From Nyssa sinensis (lineage: Eukaryota; Streptophyta; Magnoliopsida; Cornales; Nyssaceae): a stretch of 64,000 bases of DNA. The position numbers and the translations under genes were made by a program. Below are positions 51,674 through 63,300 of the stretch, in pieces (the stretch's first letter is position 1; every line of letters begins with the position of its first letter). The stretch lies in assembly GCA_008638375.1 (NCBI GenBank), contig CM018043.1, forward strand, positions 57,293,510 through 57,357,509, in the 5' to 3' direction. The notes below the pieces were generated by a model, which made no database searches, had not been told where the DNA came from, and was given only the letters and a program-made list of their open reading frames with translations.

Positions 51674-54600
51674 AGCTGCAATCAATATACCACTCAAACT
51701 CAAGCCCAAGACTCCAAGTCCCCAATTCAAGAACCACATTGCACCATACATCTTTGGTTTCTTTATCTTCAGCCACATGAAGCAAGGATATGCCAGGGTT
51801 ACTGGCAATGCTATCCCTCCAACAAGGCCTGCCAGGCTTCCCAAGAATGGAATTGCCACTGCAACAAAGAAACACCCATATCCAAACATAGCCCGGAAAA
51901 TTGAGCGTAGCCACCATGGGCATGGCTTGTTCATTCTGGTAGTGTACTTTGACTCCATGAAATCGAACATTGGCATGCCATAAATTTGGAATGAGCTTAC
52001 TGCATTCACTATAACAAATATACTTGCGAGTCCTAGAACAGCTTGTGACACATTGCGTGAATGGAACGCGTACAAGGCCGTTAGCATTCCACCGTTTGCC
52101 GGTATCTGTCAATTCAATCACCATATTACCTTAGTTCTAGCTATTTAGAACAAGTATTTAAGAGTAAGAGTAATAGTAATGCTATTTGTCTCAAATTTTG
52201 ATACCAAAGCTTGAATTCTAAATAATTTGATAAAATATTATTTCTAAATTATGAAATAACCCTGAACACGCCATCAAATGAACAAAAATAGATAGTTAAA
52301 TTCGCTATACCAATTTTTTTTTATTTTTTTATTATTATTATTATTATCATATAAATAATAGTCTAAATTCAATAAAATTAATGGGTGCATTTTGATTTTA
52401 CTTGATTAATTAGAGTGCTTACCTTGTGGCCATAAGCCCAATAACCTCCAATTGCAAGGGGGAATAAGCATATAGCAATAAGGAGATAAGCAATCTTCAC
52501 TCCCCTCCACATTGGCACATGAGATGGATGCTTCTCATCAGAAGGCATGGTGGCCTGGAATACACATAACACAAACCATATAAGAGGCCATTTAATTTCA
52601 ACTACCAGATATTACATAAGTAGGGTGCAAGTTGAGCGGAAGCATGATGTGACAAAAGAATATGCAACCGGAAATATTTAGATAAGACTGATACAACAAC
52701 ATGTAAATGTGTCCTTTTAATAGCTCATTAAAAATTAGTGTCTTTTTAATAATATTTTATTATATGTGATGTGATTTATTTTTTTAATAAAATATAAAAT
52801 ATATATAATTTTTTATTTTATTTTTATAATTAAAATATAATATATATATAACATAATATTATTAAAATAATATATTATTATATAATATACTAGACCCACT
52901 AAAAAAAAAATATCTCCAACTAAAGACCAGCTCATTACTGAAGTTTCCTACAATGTTGACTATGCAGGTCTTTTAAGATAAGCTTTAGAAAATCCAACGT
53001 AGGCCAAGACCCACAGAGATTTTTATTACACACACATACACACACTTACTGGTAAGAGGTAGCATTTAGGAAGGACAAAAATCTAATGTACCTGTATTTC
53101 AAGAGTAAGGTTGTGACCCCTAAAAGCAAAAGCAATGATTCCAAGTGCATTAAGGACGTCAAAAACTCTAACAATTTCAGTTTTGCCCCTCACTGGATTG
53201 TAGGACACTCCTGGAAGCTTGCCCTCCGCCACAGACACCACCCATATCAATGTACAGTACCCAATTGCAGTGGTGGCGCCGATCAGAGACAACCCGGCTA
53301 TGGAATTCAAGTTGGGCAGCTGTGACAGTAGCACGGCGGCGCATGTAAACACCAAGTACCATTCCACCGCCGTCAATGCTTTCGCGGAGCATGTTGCCCC
53401 GCATACAATCTGAAAGAAGAGCTTCGAGGTTGAACCGCCAATGATGATCAGCGCAACGCATGTGCCACCAGATAGGTACATGATAGGGAATAAAGCCAGT
53501 ATCTTGGCTAACCTTTCACCTGACCCATCAAATTGTATATATAGCACCAATTAATATATACTGTCAATAACACTAATAACTACTATCATAATACTGTAAT
53601 TAATATATATGGTCAATAACACTAATAACTACTATCATAATATTGTGTTTGGATTGGAGGAAAAATAAAGAAGGGTGAAACATTAATTACGCCAGAAGAA
53701 AAAAAAAATAATAGTGTAACTGACTAAGAATGATAGAGGAGAGAAAAGAAAGAGAGAAAAATAATTATTATGAGAATGGAAAGAATAAAATAAGAATTAA
53801 AAATAGTAATGATCCCTAATATGATGTATTATTTTAGGGTAATTGTGAGGCCAAAACATAAGTAATACATCACATTGAAAATATAATCGTAAATATAAAT
53901 TAATTCATTTTTAAAAGAGAAACAAATCTTTAATCATTTTTTTCTATCTCTTCGTACTTTTAAAATGAGAGCAAAATAGATGAAATTGGAATTAAGAGAC
54001 TTGTCTCTCTCCCTTTTTTATTTCTCTTATATTTTTATGCTAATTATAAATAATTTTTTATTTCTCTCTCTCTTCAACCTCAGTAATTCATAAAAAAAAT
54101 TAGTGATAATGCAAATCAAATTCTGATATATAATATATTTTAAATTAAAACATCATAATGTGAGTATTTTCCCCCAGTTAAAGCCCAGCAAGTGCTCATA
54201 AAAATATGAAAAAGAAAACAATTGAATTCAAGAAGATGAAGCAGAGTAGACTTTATCATACCAAAAGTAAGACTGAAGAGCTGGATGTATCTGCTATAAC
54301 GCATCCCAGTTTCTGTGGATTCGTGGAGCTGGACTAGTACCCATAAGGTGTAAAGCTGCCATACGAATGCCAAGGTTAAACAGATTATTCCCCACGTCCT
54401 GCAACAAATCACAACAAAGAATTACATACCGCTATTTCAAGTACTGTATATATATATGTGTGTGTGTGTGTGGTGTGTGTGTGTGCTAATTTCATATTTT
54501 GTTTATTTGACATATTTATACATAATACAATACTTTTTTTTTACTACTTTTTCTTACTTTCCCCCCAAAAAAGTACTGTATATATATATATGTGTGTGTG

Positions 54601-55330
54601 TGTGTTTGTGTTTGTGTGGGCGCGTGCGTTAATTTCATATTTTGTTCATTTGACAAGGAGCAGGTATGAGATGTAGGTATATATATGTGCTACTTTCATA
54701 TTTTGTTCAATTGACAAAGAGCATGTATGAGATGTGTGTCTCTATATTTATAATTCTAAAATTTTGTTGAGAATGACTCGGTGAAATTGTTGGTTAGGGT
54801 CAGATATCGAGTTATTAAAAAAAAAAACTTTTTGGCTTAGTAAGATTGATTAGGCAGAATTGACAGTTCTGAGTGAGTTAATTTGTAACAAATGAAATGA
54901 GTTTTTCTTAGAGGTCTTACCATCCAAGAATGGTGAAGGCTACCGGAAGTATAAGAGCTTGAATTCCAATACCGGAGCAAAGAGTGTGGAAAGCAGCATA
55001 ATAGGCGTTACCATTTCGCGACTCAGTGATGGGCAGCCAAGCATCCTGAGGATCAAGCTTTGTAAGATGCAAAGCCTTCCTAATAGGACTACCCAATGGA
55101 GTGATGAACCTCGGGGTCAGAGAGAGTCTTGGGGTTCTTGGAGTCTTTGGTGTCTTGCTTGGAGGTGCTTCTACATGGCTGCCTGTTGGAAGCACTGCTG
55201 CTTCAGACAACGATGCAGAATTATACTGTGGAGCAGGACAAGACAAGGGTGGCGGCGGCGGCTGCTTACGTGCAACAGGCTCCGGCCTCGGCGTTATGGG
55301 TGCTGAACTTATTTCTAGCACTTCACTCAT
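51617..55330 (-). CDS. LHT8: Lysine/histidine transporter-like 8 (amino acid permease), five exons
   Basis: Proton-coupled amino acid transporter of the AAAP family (Arabidopsis LHT8/AATL1), expected in the plasma membrane. Exons: 55330-54921, 54398-54262, 53519-53092, 52554-52423 and 52105-51617, with GT-AG introns and phases that sum to 531 residues (Arabidopsis about 519). The N terminus is a proline/serine-rich cytosolic tail with PSKTPKTPRTPRLSLTPRF and HLTKLDPQDAWLPITESRNG, characteristic of LHT8. Then come about ten membrane spans: FHTLCSGIGIQALILPV, SQLPNLNSIAGLSLIGA, FAFRGHNLTLEIQ, MPSDEKHPSHVPMWRGVK and PFLGSLAGLVGGIALPVTLAYPCFMW are all recognisable. The end is VSFFKPH. No frame break was found. 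TA-rich DNA at 55446-55462 could serve as TATA region. The last 57 coding bases take part in the inverted repeat just downstream. Confidence 0.93.
53548..53644. repeat. Two-copy 49-bp tandem repeat in LHT8 intron 2
   Basis: AATTAATATATACTGTC at 53549 recurs as AATTAATATATATGGTC at 53598; both are followed by the same AATAACACTAATAACTAC stretch. It begins about 30 bases upstream (in transcript terms) of the exon 3 acceptor at 53519. Confidence 0.9.
54441..54745. repeat. Repeated (TA)n-(TG)n microsatellite units in LHT8 intron 1
   Basis: AAGTACTGTATATATATATG and a TG run, then TTTCATATTTTGTT, occurs at about 54438-54512 and again at about 54570-54655. A third, shorter unit (ATATATATGTGCTACTTTC) follows at 54680. 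GAGCAGGTATGAGATG / GAGCATGTATGAGATG is also repeated. Local duplication of a microsatellite with its flank. Confidence 0.8.
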
Positions 55331-55394
55331 TTTTTTTCTTCAAAGTTATTTCAACTGTTTCAGTACTTCTTCTGCCCTCTATTTCTCACACAAA

Positions 55395-55465
55395 CTTCTA
55401 CTAGACAGCCACCACACACACAAACACAAACACAAACACACATACATATATATATATATATAATG
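55395..55465. repeat. (CA)n and (TA)n microsatellite upstream of LHT8
   Basis: A CACA-rich stretch (about 55410-55444) merges into a 17-base TA run (55446-55462). It lies 80-130 bases upstream of the LHT8 start codon, so it may overlap the core promoter; the TA run is the only TATA-like sequence near. Confidence 0.6.
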
Positions 55466-55469
55466 TATA

Positions 55470-57350
55470 AAGAGTTTTCAAGCAACTGCTAGTGGATCAA
55501 TAAGTGTAATGAATTAATGATAGGTAGGTATGTATGGTGACTAGGTCCTGGCTCGAAAAAGATGGGATGGTTAGAATAATTAAGGCACTGGTTTGACGGA
55601 CAACTTCGGCTGCTGTATGTTCTTATCTTAGATTCATATATACAAGCTTACGTGAGGATAGAGTAGGTTATGCGTGTGAGGACCTGGTCAAAAGAATAGT
55701 CCAATTAAATTCTGGGGACTACTTTGTACCAATAATATCTCCGTCGTTCCCTTAGGTTATTAAAGATTGCCTTTCATGTTTTAACTCCACAGTCGTTCTG
55801 TTAGGTTTTTAATTCATCTTAAAGGTGTCTATAAAAGTTATTCTCAGAATTTTTTGCATCATTGAATGAAATTTTTTTAAAATTTTGCAAAGAAGGGCAT
55901 TTCCAACTTTTAAACCGCGATTTTTTTTTCCTCAAATTCGTTTAAACTCCTATACTAGGCAAGGGTGAGTATTTATTTATTTTTAAACTTTTATTTATTT
56001 ATTTATTTATTTATTTTATTAAATTAATTATAATTAATATATTTTTAAAAAAATATTACATGTGTTAAAATAAGAAAATATGCATATTAATAGAGAAATG
56101 CAATGACATTATTTTCTTTTTCAAACATATAATTTTATTAATTTTGTATACTTTTTTAATAGGTGACTAAAAAATATCATTAACGACGTAATATAAAACA
56201 CTTTTATTATTTTATTTAATAAAATTAGGGTAAGATGAAGTGTTTTCTCTCCAAATTTTGACAGAGCAAGAAAAATTTTTCTTAAATATATTTCATTCAA
56301 AATTACAAATTCTAACGGAACAAATTAAATTATTATTATTTATTTAATATAGGTGATTTTATAGAGTTAAAAGTGTCTTAAAGTAGACATCCTTCATTAT
56401 TCTCACAACAGATAGTATTCTTATTTTAAAATTGTAATTATTTTTTAAAATTTGGGTGTCTATTTCAATAGTCAAGGATGATGTGATGATTATCTACTTT
56501 GAAAGATGTGCTCTTGTAGACACAAGAATTTATGGACGTATGACTTGTGTGCCAGCAATGTTAATCAATTTTGGTGAACCATTGCCAGGCCAAACCAGCC
56601 TAATTTTTAGGTTTTATTTGAACTACTGGTTTGTGGGTATTAAGTAAAAATACTATTATTCATATTTTGGGTTGAACATGTATCTCACTTGCACTTTATT
56701 TGTATGGAGAGATTTGAAAATAAAAAAAAAAAAGATTAGAATAAAGTGATAAATAAATATTTTGTTTGAATATTTAAGTAAGAAAGAAAGAAAAAAAGAT
56801 TTGAAGAGAAAAATGTTACACTTTTTCAATCTTTTCAAAAGTTGAGAAATTTTGAGAGAAAATAAATTTTTTAAATGATTTTTTTTAAAATACCAAACAT
56901 AACCTTAAATATTTATATTAAAAATTAGAATTTTTGTAAAAAATTGAATTTAATTGTCAAATATTAATTTATACATTTTCTTTTCTTTTATTTCTTACTA
57001 ACTATTCAAATAAGAAAATTTTATTTTCTTCTCATTTTTCTCGTAAATAATCAAACAAAGACAAATAGTTTCTTTTCTTTTTCTTTTCTTTACAATTTTA
57101 AATTTTGTTTTATTTTATTTTCTCTTCAAAACTTCCAAACCAACTGTTAAAGAAGTAACTTCACTTAGAGTTTGTTAGACTAATACATGGACATGATAAT
57201 TTGAGGTTAGTATGGGTTTAAAATGGCAACTTACAGTTTTGTGCACTACTTTTAGAACAACTCTCAAACTTCAGTTCTAAAGTTTTTTAAGTGCATTTCA
57301 CCAAACCAAGCAGTTTTGGTAGACATGAACAACCAAATGAGATTCACTGA
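55470..57350. other. Intergenic, AT-rich, upstream of LHT8
   Basis: AT-rich DNA with (TTTA)n near 55974-56010. No coding domain or mobile-element signature was recognised. Confidence 0.5.
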
Positions 57351-57740
57351 ATGATTAATCATGACGTCTTTTTCTCATTTGAGTCGGATGGAGGAAATTC
57401 AGAGATGGCTAGATTTGTATTAAACAGCAGATTGAAGAACTGTTCCCACATTTTTAGTTCATGGTCTGATTTGGATTATATGCCATGGTCAACTCAAGTG
57501 ATCAGCATCTGCAAAGCTGATTTCATCAGTAATAAGAAAGAAAGAATACCTCAGATCAGATTCTTTTCCTCAGTTGTTCACAAAGAGGAATATTTTTCCT
57601 CTGCTTTTATTCTTCTAACTAGCATTGATAAGGTAAAAAAAATTAAATTCAACCCTCTCAAGAAACAGATTGTGTGTACGCCCTTGCATTGTTTATGTAC
57701 AAAGGTGAGTGATTCAAACAGTTTAGATGGTGTAATCTGA
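57351..57740 (+). CDS. Hypothetical ORF, 129 codons
   Basis: An open frame starting MINHDVFFSFESDGGN and ending SDSNSLDGVI. Its composition is less AT-biased in codon choice than the surroundings, yet it has no recognised domain, no signal peptide and no membrane span. No splice-joined exons were found beside it. It may be an exon remnant, part of a mobile element, or chance. I include it only because it is the longest unexplained frame in this intergenic region. Confidence 0.15.
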   Translation: MINHDVFFSFESDGGNSEMARFVLNSRLKNCSHIFSSWSDLDYMPWSTQVISICKADFISNKKERIPQIRFFSSVVHKEEYFSSAFILLTSIDKVKKIKFNPLKKQIVCTPLHCLCTKVSDSNSLDGVI

Positions 57741-57934
57741 TTCAATAATGGAAATGCAGCAACTTTGATCTCTTAGGTCTTGAGATCAACTAAATAAAGT
57801 AACTTTTTATTTATTTATTACAGCGATGGTATTACACATGTATTACAAGTTTCCGATACAGGAGAACATCAAATAACCCACATACATACAAAGAACTAAA
57901 TAAAGTAACTTGGTGGCTTAAAACTATTTTCAAC

Positions 57935-58060
57935 CAGTTTCAGACAGTGACAACCTTCAACTTAATAATTAACAAGCATAACTCCAAATCTCATGCCCAG
58001 TTTCAGACAGTGACAACCTTCAATTCAATAATTAACAAGCATAACTCCAAATCTTATGCT
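57935..58060. repeat. Two-copy 63-bp tandem repeat
   Basis: CAGTTTCAGACAGTGACAAC starts at 57935 and 57998; both copies run on through AATAATTAACAAGCATAACT with only a few differences. Confidence 0.95.
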
Positions 58061-58553
58061 AATTTGACTTTATCTGAATTGCAAAGCCATGCCACCTTTC
58101 AATAATCAATCCTAAAATTTACAAAAAAATCGGATTCTCCTTTTTTTTTTTTTTTTGTTAAAGGCTAAATTAGAGACTTAGAACATGACTTGTAACCTGC
58201 ACTAGAATATAATACCATGGAATAAAAGAAAAAGGCACTAGTGCACATGTTAAATTACCCTGTTTACAAAGTGAATACCACAAGAACCAAATAAATAATT
58301 GTAGAAAGAAGCACAAGTTTACAGGAAAAAAGAAGAAGCTGAAACACTGAATTTTCAATATGGATCTCAAATTTTGCATTACAATAATGGGTAAATTTGA
58401 CAAAATGATTAATGATATCCTGTCAAAGACAGTACAAATAAAGAGATATCTCCAGACAAGTTATTATCTAGGATCTGTATGATAGAATTGCATGTATAAA
58501 ACATGTGAATTATAAAAGGTAAAATAAGCTATGCGAAACTAATCTAGTTTTCT

Positions 58554-59368
58554 TCAGGTCTGTGATTTGTGGTACTTGAGAGCTTTAAAACGAGCAGCAA
58601 GTGCATCGTAATCTGGAAATTTAGGATGAATATGAGGAACTAAATCCTGTTTAACATTAATAGAAGGTCCTTGTGGTGCAGGCCTGTTGGCTGGTACATT
58701 AATGCCACCAGCTGATTCTTCCATTTCACAGCTTGATTCATCAAACTTTATATCTGAATGAGCAGAGGGGACATTGTAGCTGTGTCTTCTGTAAAACTTT
58801 CCAAAATCCATATTGGTAGGCATTGTCTCTTCATCACTTGCATAATGAGACCTTTTAAAACTCTGTGACACACAGATACTCCTTGGGACTTAAGATTGAT
58901 CATCTATGGTCTGAGAATCAACTGGAGCATCTTTTGGTGTAAAATACGATTGGAATTCGTGCTTACTGCTCAAACCATTCGTATTAATTATAAAGCCAGA
59001 TGCTTTAGTTATTTGATTGGAGTCCTTTGTTGACCAGATAAGCAGCAGCTTGTGCAGCAGCAATTACTTTCTTTGCATGACTCAGTAGCTTCTTCAGCTG
59101 CTTGATGCCATTTCTTCAAAATGAATGGTGTCCCTTTCTTCATTCCAAAATACCTGGATTAAAGAACATAGGAAGTTGTGGAACTAATTAATAGACAATT
59201 TCTGTGTAAATTTTTTGGGGTTAAACAAAAATGACATGACTGCAACAATAAAAGCACTTTCTGTTCTCAAAAGCAATGAAAAAAACTAATAAAATGATAT
59301 TCAAACAGTGCATAAATTTTCAATTTTACTCCACCAGTTGGGGTTCTAACAGAGAATTTCTCAATGAG
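58554..59368 (-). pseudogene. Remnant of an IST1-like (ESCRT-III-associated) gene
   Basis: IST1-like proteins regulate VPS4 in multivesicular-body sorting. Only the 3' part is present. One exon piece starts at 59368 after a TTACAG acceptor and reads LIEKFSVRTPTGGVKLK, the end of the IST1 helical domain. A last exon, 59153-58554, reads AAEEATESC, then (shifted) KVIAAAQAAAYLVNK, then (shifted) DSNQITKASGF, and ends PHIHPKFPDYDALAARFKALK, the conserved IST1-like C-terminal (MIM-type) helix. Frame breaks: an extra base in TGCAAAGAAAG near 59060, an extra G in AAAGGAC near 59025, and an in-frame TAA near 58890 before VPRSICVSQSFKRS. No exons for the first 150 or so residues lie upstream before the DUF241 gene at 59858. 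The family call is by motif memory. Confidence 0.6.
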
Positions 59369-59857
59369 CTGTAAGAAAAAGCAAGCTCTTTGTTAAACTC
59401 TTTCAATTTTACTACTTAGCAAAATTTTCATTGCATCTGTTTTATTCATTTTCAGTCACATGAGGTGTATGATCTATTCATATTCCATGACTGCCCCCCC
59501 AAAAAATTGGGTTAGAGTAAGCTCAATATATGAAAGTTTTCACACTAGAATTGCTTGGGCCTTTAATGCATGGAACCTCTGCCACAAAATATAAATTTAG
59601 ATATAATTACATTTTGATTCATGTAAATAACTATACACGAAAACCTTTAGCAGATACCCTAAAAATGTACAATATTAGTAAGACCTTGCTTAAATTTGAG
59701 CATTGGCTGTGTGAGATTTACATAAATAAAAGATGAATACTCAAATTTAAATGACAGTCTCATCGTAAGACTGTCCCACTCAACTTTTTTCCCAAAAAAT
59801 GCAGATGCCATTGATGGACTTCAATCTTCATGAATAAAATAGCTGTTTCATTCCTCC

Positions 59858-60850
59858 CTAATGAGAGAGTATGTTCAGAAGAGAGACTCTCGTGTGGATC
59901 AAGTGCCTAAACAAACATTCCAATCCATTTTCAAAGCCCTCAATGCTAACATCCAAAGCCTCCAACATTCTATGTGCTGTCTGAATCCTCTCGGACACAG
60001 CATCTCTGCGTGAACCATGCAATAACAAGCTGCTCACAGCAATGTCCACGCTCTCCAGCTCATTCAGGCGGCTCCGCCGGTCTTCACAAGCTACCACCCC
60101 TTTCTGCACCAGTTTTGAAACCAAAGACCATCCAGTCTGCTTTGGCTTCAGCACTGGCACAGACAGAAACACCAACAGCAATTGAAAGATGGAAATGGTG
60201 ATCAAACTTGCTTCTGTTAGCACTCTTACCATGGCAAAGAGGCGGTGATCGTCCACATCTACCATAGGAGAGTCCCCAAAGTTGTTGTCAATGTTCTTTA
60301 ATGTTGCCAGTGATTTTGAAACTTCCTTTTTCACCTTCTTCCGAAGGGAAATATAAGCAGCGACACTGCTTAGTCTGCTCTCGTTGCTGAAATCTCCAAC
60401 CTTTCTTCTTCGAAGAGCAGATTGAAGTTCTCGAGCACCTTCCTTCATAACCAAAACTGTATCCCTTATGTTGCTGCATATATCTATGTATCTAATGGAT
60501 CTTTCAAGCAATTCATTGACCAACTTCTCATTTTGATGCTGGGCAAGAGCTTGTTGGGTTAGAGGCAAGTTAAGAAGTTCTTCTATGAATCTAAACACTT
60601 GTCCAAGGCCAGACAAACAGGTGCTGATAATCTCTGCCTTTGGCGAAGAGGATGGCTCCAAAGTTTTAAGCTTGGTGAGCTCTTCTTCAATTCTTATGGT
60701 GCTAGGGTGTGATCTAGCCGGCAAGCTGATGGATCGAACATGGTAGCGAGTGTTGTACTTTGGGGAGAAACTAGCCATGGTTGCTCTTTTAATTGCAGAA
60801 AGGCTCATATCAAGATAGGTTGAATGGGTTCTCTGATACATCATGATCAC
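59858..60850 (-). CDS. DUF241 family protein, single exon
   Basis: Plant-specific protein of the DUF241 family (Pfam PF03087), function unknown; many members are small, intronless and tandemly arranged. The frame is 330 codons from the first ATG (60850). A second ATG at 60778 gives MASFSPKYNTRYHVRSISLP, which looks like the usual family start (family members commonly begin MA-S-hydrophilic then HVRSISLPSRSHP), giving 306 residues. Features: RSISLPARSHPSTIRIEEEL at the N terminus, a mostly helical body, one hydrophobic segment SLITISIFQLLLVFLSVPV in the middle, and the C-terminal block GLECLFRHLIHTRVSLLNILSH. No frame break. A TATA-like GATATATAATT lies about 55-65 bases upstream of 60850, which would allow the longer start. 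Confidence 0.9.
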   Translation of the reverse strand: MIMMYQRTHSTYLDMSLSAIKRATMASFSPKYNTRYHVRSISLPARSHPSTIRIEEELTKLKTLEPSSSPKAEIISTCLSGLGQVFRFIEELLNLPLTQQALAQHQNEKLVNELLERSIRYIDICSNIRDTVLVMKEGARELQSALRRRKVGDFSNESRLSSVAAYISLRKKVKKEVSKSLATLKNIDNNFGDSPMVDVDDHRLFAMVRVLTEASLITISIFQLLLVFLSVPVLKPKQTGWSLVSKLVQKGVVACEDRRSRLNELESVDIAVSSLLLHGSRRDAVSERIQTAHRMLEALDVSIEGFENGLECLFRHLIHTRVSLLNILSH

Positions 60851-60899
60851 TCACTTATACCCAACACATTGGGAGAAGACAGGAGGGAACCAGAATAAA

Positions 60900-60914
60900 T
60901 AATTATATATCATT
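60900..60914 (-). promoter_or_regulatory. TATA-like element of the DUF241 gene
   Basis: Minus-strand GATATATAATT within the first 65 bases upstream of the longest ORF start. Spacing suits transcription starting around 60870-60880. Sequence-only inference. Confidence 0.35.
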
Positions 60915-61267
60915 GGGTCCACTTGTAATGTGAAGCGCATGTGAGGCAGTGTGGGCTCTCTGTAATGGGTTATCTTGTCACACCTTTGACCTAGAAGGCC
61001 ATAAACACTCTTCATTCTATCAGTCTCGTGCTATTGATCATAAGTAGTTCGAAAAATTCATAGGTGAACATGCTTCACGAATCAAGTCGATTATAATCTA
61101 TCATGTAAAGTGATTGTCTAATTTTAAGAAGACAAATTTGTTCCATAAGTAAACTTTGATTGATTTGGTTTACAAACTTTACTTATGAACCTAATCTACC
61201 TAAGAATTATTCAAAAAGATTTTGGCTGAATTAGGTACATAAACTAAATCAGTCAAATTATATCATA

Positions 61268-61312
61268 TCTCACACACACACACACATATATATATATATA
61301 CACACACACATG
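61268..61312. repeat. (CA)n(TA)n(CA)n microsatellite
   Basis: Runs of CACACA, TATATA and CACACA in direct succession. Simple-sequence repeat, intergenic. Confidence 0.9.
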
Positions 61313-61863
61313 TGTGGGTCTTGAAGGAGAAGAAGACAAAAAGAACTGTTGTTGCTGGTATGGTATAAAATGATTAACCGGTTCATTGACTTGATCAATA
61401 ACCTGATATTGTGCAAAAAAAAAAATAATAATTTAAAAATAAATAATAAATCAATCTCAAATAAAAATAAAGGAGACGTGAAATTTACGTAATTCGATGA
61501 GATATTTACATTCATAAAAAATAATGATTAATTAACTATTTATCAAAAAGATTATATGAACAAAACTTGCACAAACTTGCAAATCTTTTTAAACTCAGTA
61601 ACTACTCACAAAAATTCAACTCACTTCTAACAAAAAAAGAAACTTAAAAACATTACTTTTATAATATGTGAATCACAAAATAAGAAAGAAAGTCAGAAAT
61701 ATTCAAACAAAATGAGACAAAAATATTTCTCTCGAATCGGGGGCATTGATATGTAATAAAAAATTTGGATAAATTTATGACAATAACCCAACATCCATTC
61801 ATCCAATATATTTCATGATATGGTTTTTTGTCATGTACTAATTAAACTAGCTAGATTCGTTAG

Positions 61864-63300
61864 GCTGATCATTTTCCCTTCGTGTCTGATCATGAACCTC
61901 CACCTCCACCGCCGCTGCCACCACTGCCGCCTGAAACTTATCAAAGGTTCATCAAACCATAAAAGTCGGTTACCATTAAGAAGGGATGGTGGCTTCCCAA
62001 AGTTGTCTGGATGGGATGAACCTTGGCAAGAGACCTAAAATTGTACAAAATGGGATGATAGAGACTGAGATCTAGAGAGATCAAGAACCATATTTATTAA
62101 TTGATAACAGGATTGCAGATGGATATGGTAGTTAAAGACAAATAATGAAGGTATATATGATTTATATTATGTGTGCACGAGTGGCATGCATGTCATCACA
62201 ATGTTTCCTTTGAGGCTTGCAATACTGCCAATATATAATTAAATTAAGTTACAGCAAATGATTATATTATTATTTGCAGATAAAAAAAGGATTATATTAT
62301 CGTTAAGTACAGCTAATACATATGTTTTGTATACTTAATCCGTGAATGTGTGCTAACACAACATTGACCTTGATTTCGTTTTATATACACACTTGAGGGG
62401 TTCCGTGATCATCACCAATTTATAAGATTCGATTTCTAGTAGAACAGATTCTGTTTGGGTTTTCCTCTCCATTATTTATGGTTCTTTCTTTGATTTTGGT
62501 TTAGTTCATTTATTTATTCATTTATGGTGTTTTTTGATACATTACGATCAGTGGTGGATCTAGACCTCCCACATAGGATGATAAAAATAAAATATATATA
62601 TATATATATATAAATTTAAGAAGGTATTTTATAAAAATATAAAAAAAAATTGAGAAGACAACCTGTTAAAAAAAAAATATCCATAAATTATAGGGGTTAA
62701 AATTCAATTTTAGAAGGTTGGGTGACATGCCCCCGAGGCTGATCATTTTCTTTATCTCATGAACATCACCGCCACCGCCACCACCGCCGCCTACTTACAC
62801 TTATCAATGGAACTTCATCAATTCATAAAAGTCGGTTACCATTAAGAATGGGATGGTGGCCTCCCAAGGATTTCTGGATAGGATGAACCTTGGCAAGAGG
62901 CCAAAAATTGTACAAAGTTGAATGATAGAGATCTAGATCTAGAGAGAGATGATCAAGAACCATATTATTTGATTACAGGATATATGCAGATGGATATGGT
63001 AGTTTAGACAAATAATGAAGATACAAATTATATATATGTGCACGAGTGGCATGTCGTGACAATGTTTCCTTTGAGGTTTGCAATACTGCCAATATAATTA
63101 AATTATCAAGTACAGCTAATATGTATGTTTTGCACTTAATCCGTGAATGCATGCATGCTAGCTACTGCAACATTGACCTTCATTTTGTTTAATATATATA
63201 TGCAATTTCTAGGAGAACATATTCTGTTTACTTTTTCTGTTCCATTATTTTCTGGTTCTTTGATTTTGGTTTAGTTCATTTATTTATTCATTTTTGGTGC
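61864..63300. repeat. 877-bp tandem duplication with (CCACCGCC)-type repeat
   Basis: GCTGATCATTTTC occurs at 61864 and 62741; each is followed by a GAACCTCCACCT/GAACATCACCGCC trinucleotide-rich stretch, TAAAAGTCGGTTACC, GATGAACCTTGGCAAGAG, a GATCTAGAGAGA block, GGATATGGTAGTT, CACGAGTGGCATG and GGTTTAGTTCATTTATTTAT. The second copy is shorter in places. On the minus strand a glycine-rich or arginine-rich frame over the CCG repeat is broken by stops in both copies, so no gene is called. The copies have diverged, so the duplication is not very recent. Confidence 0.85.
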
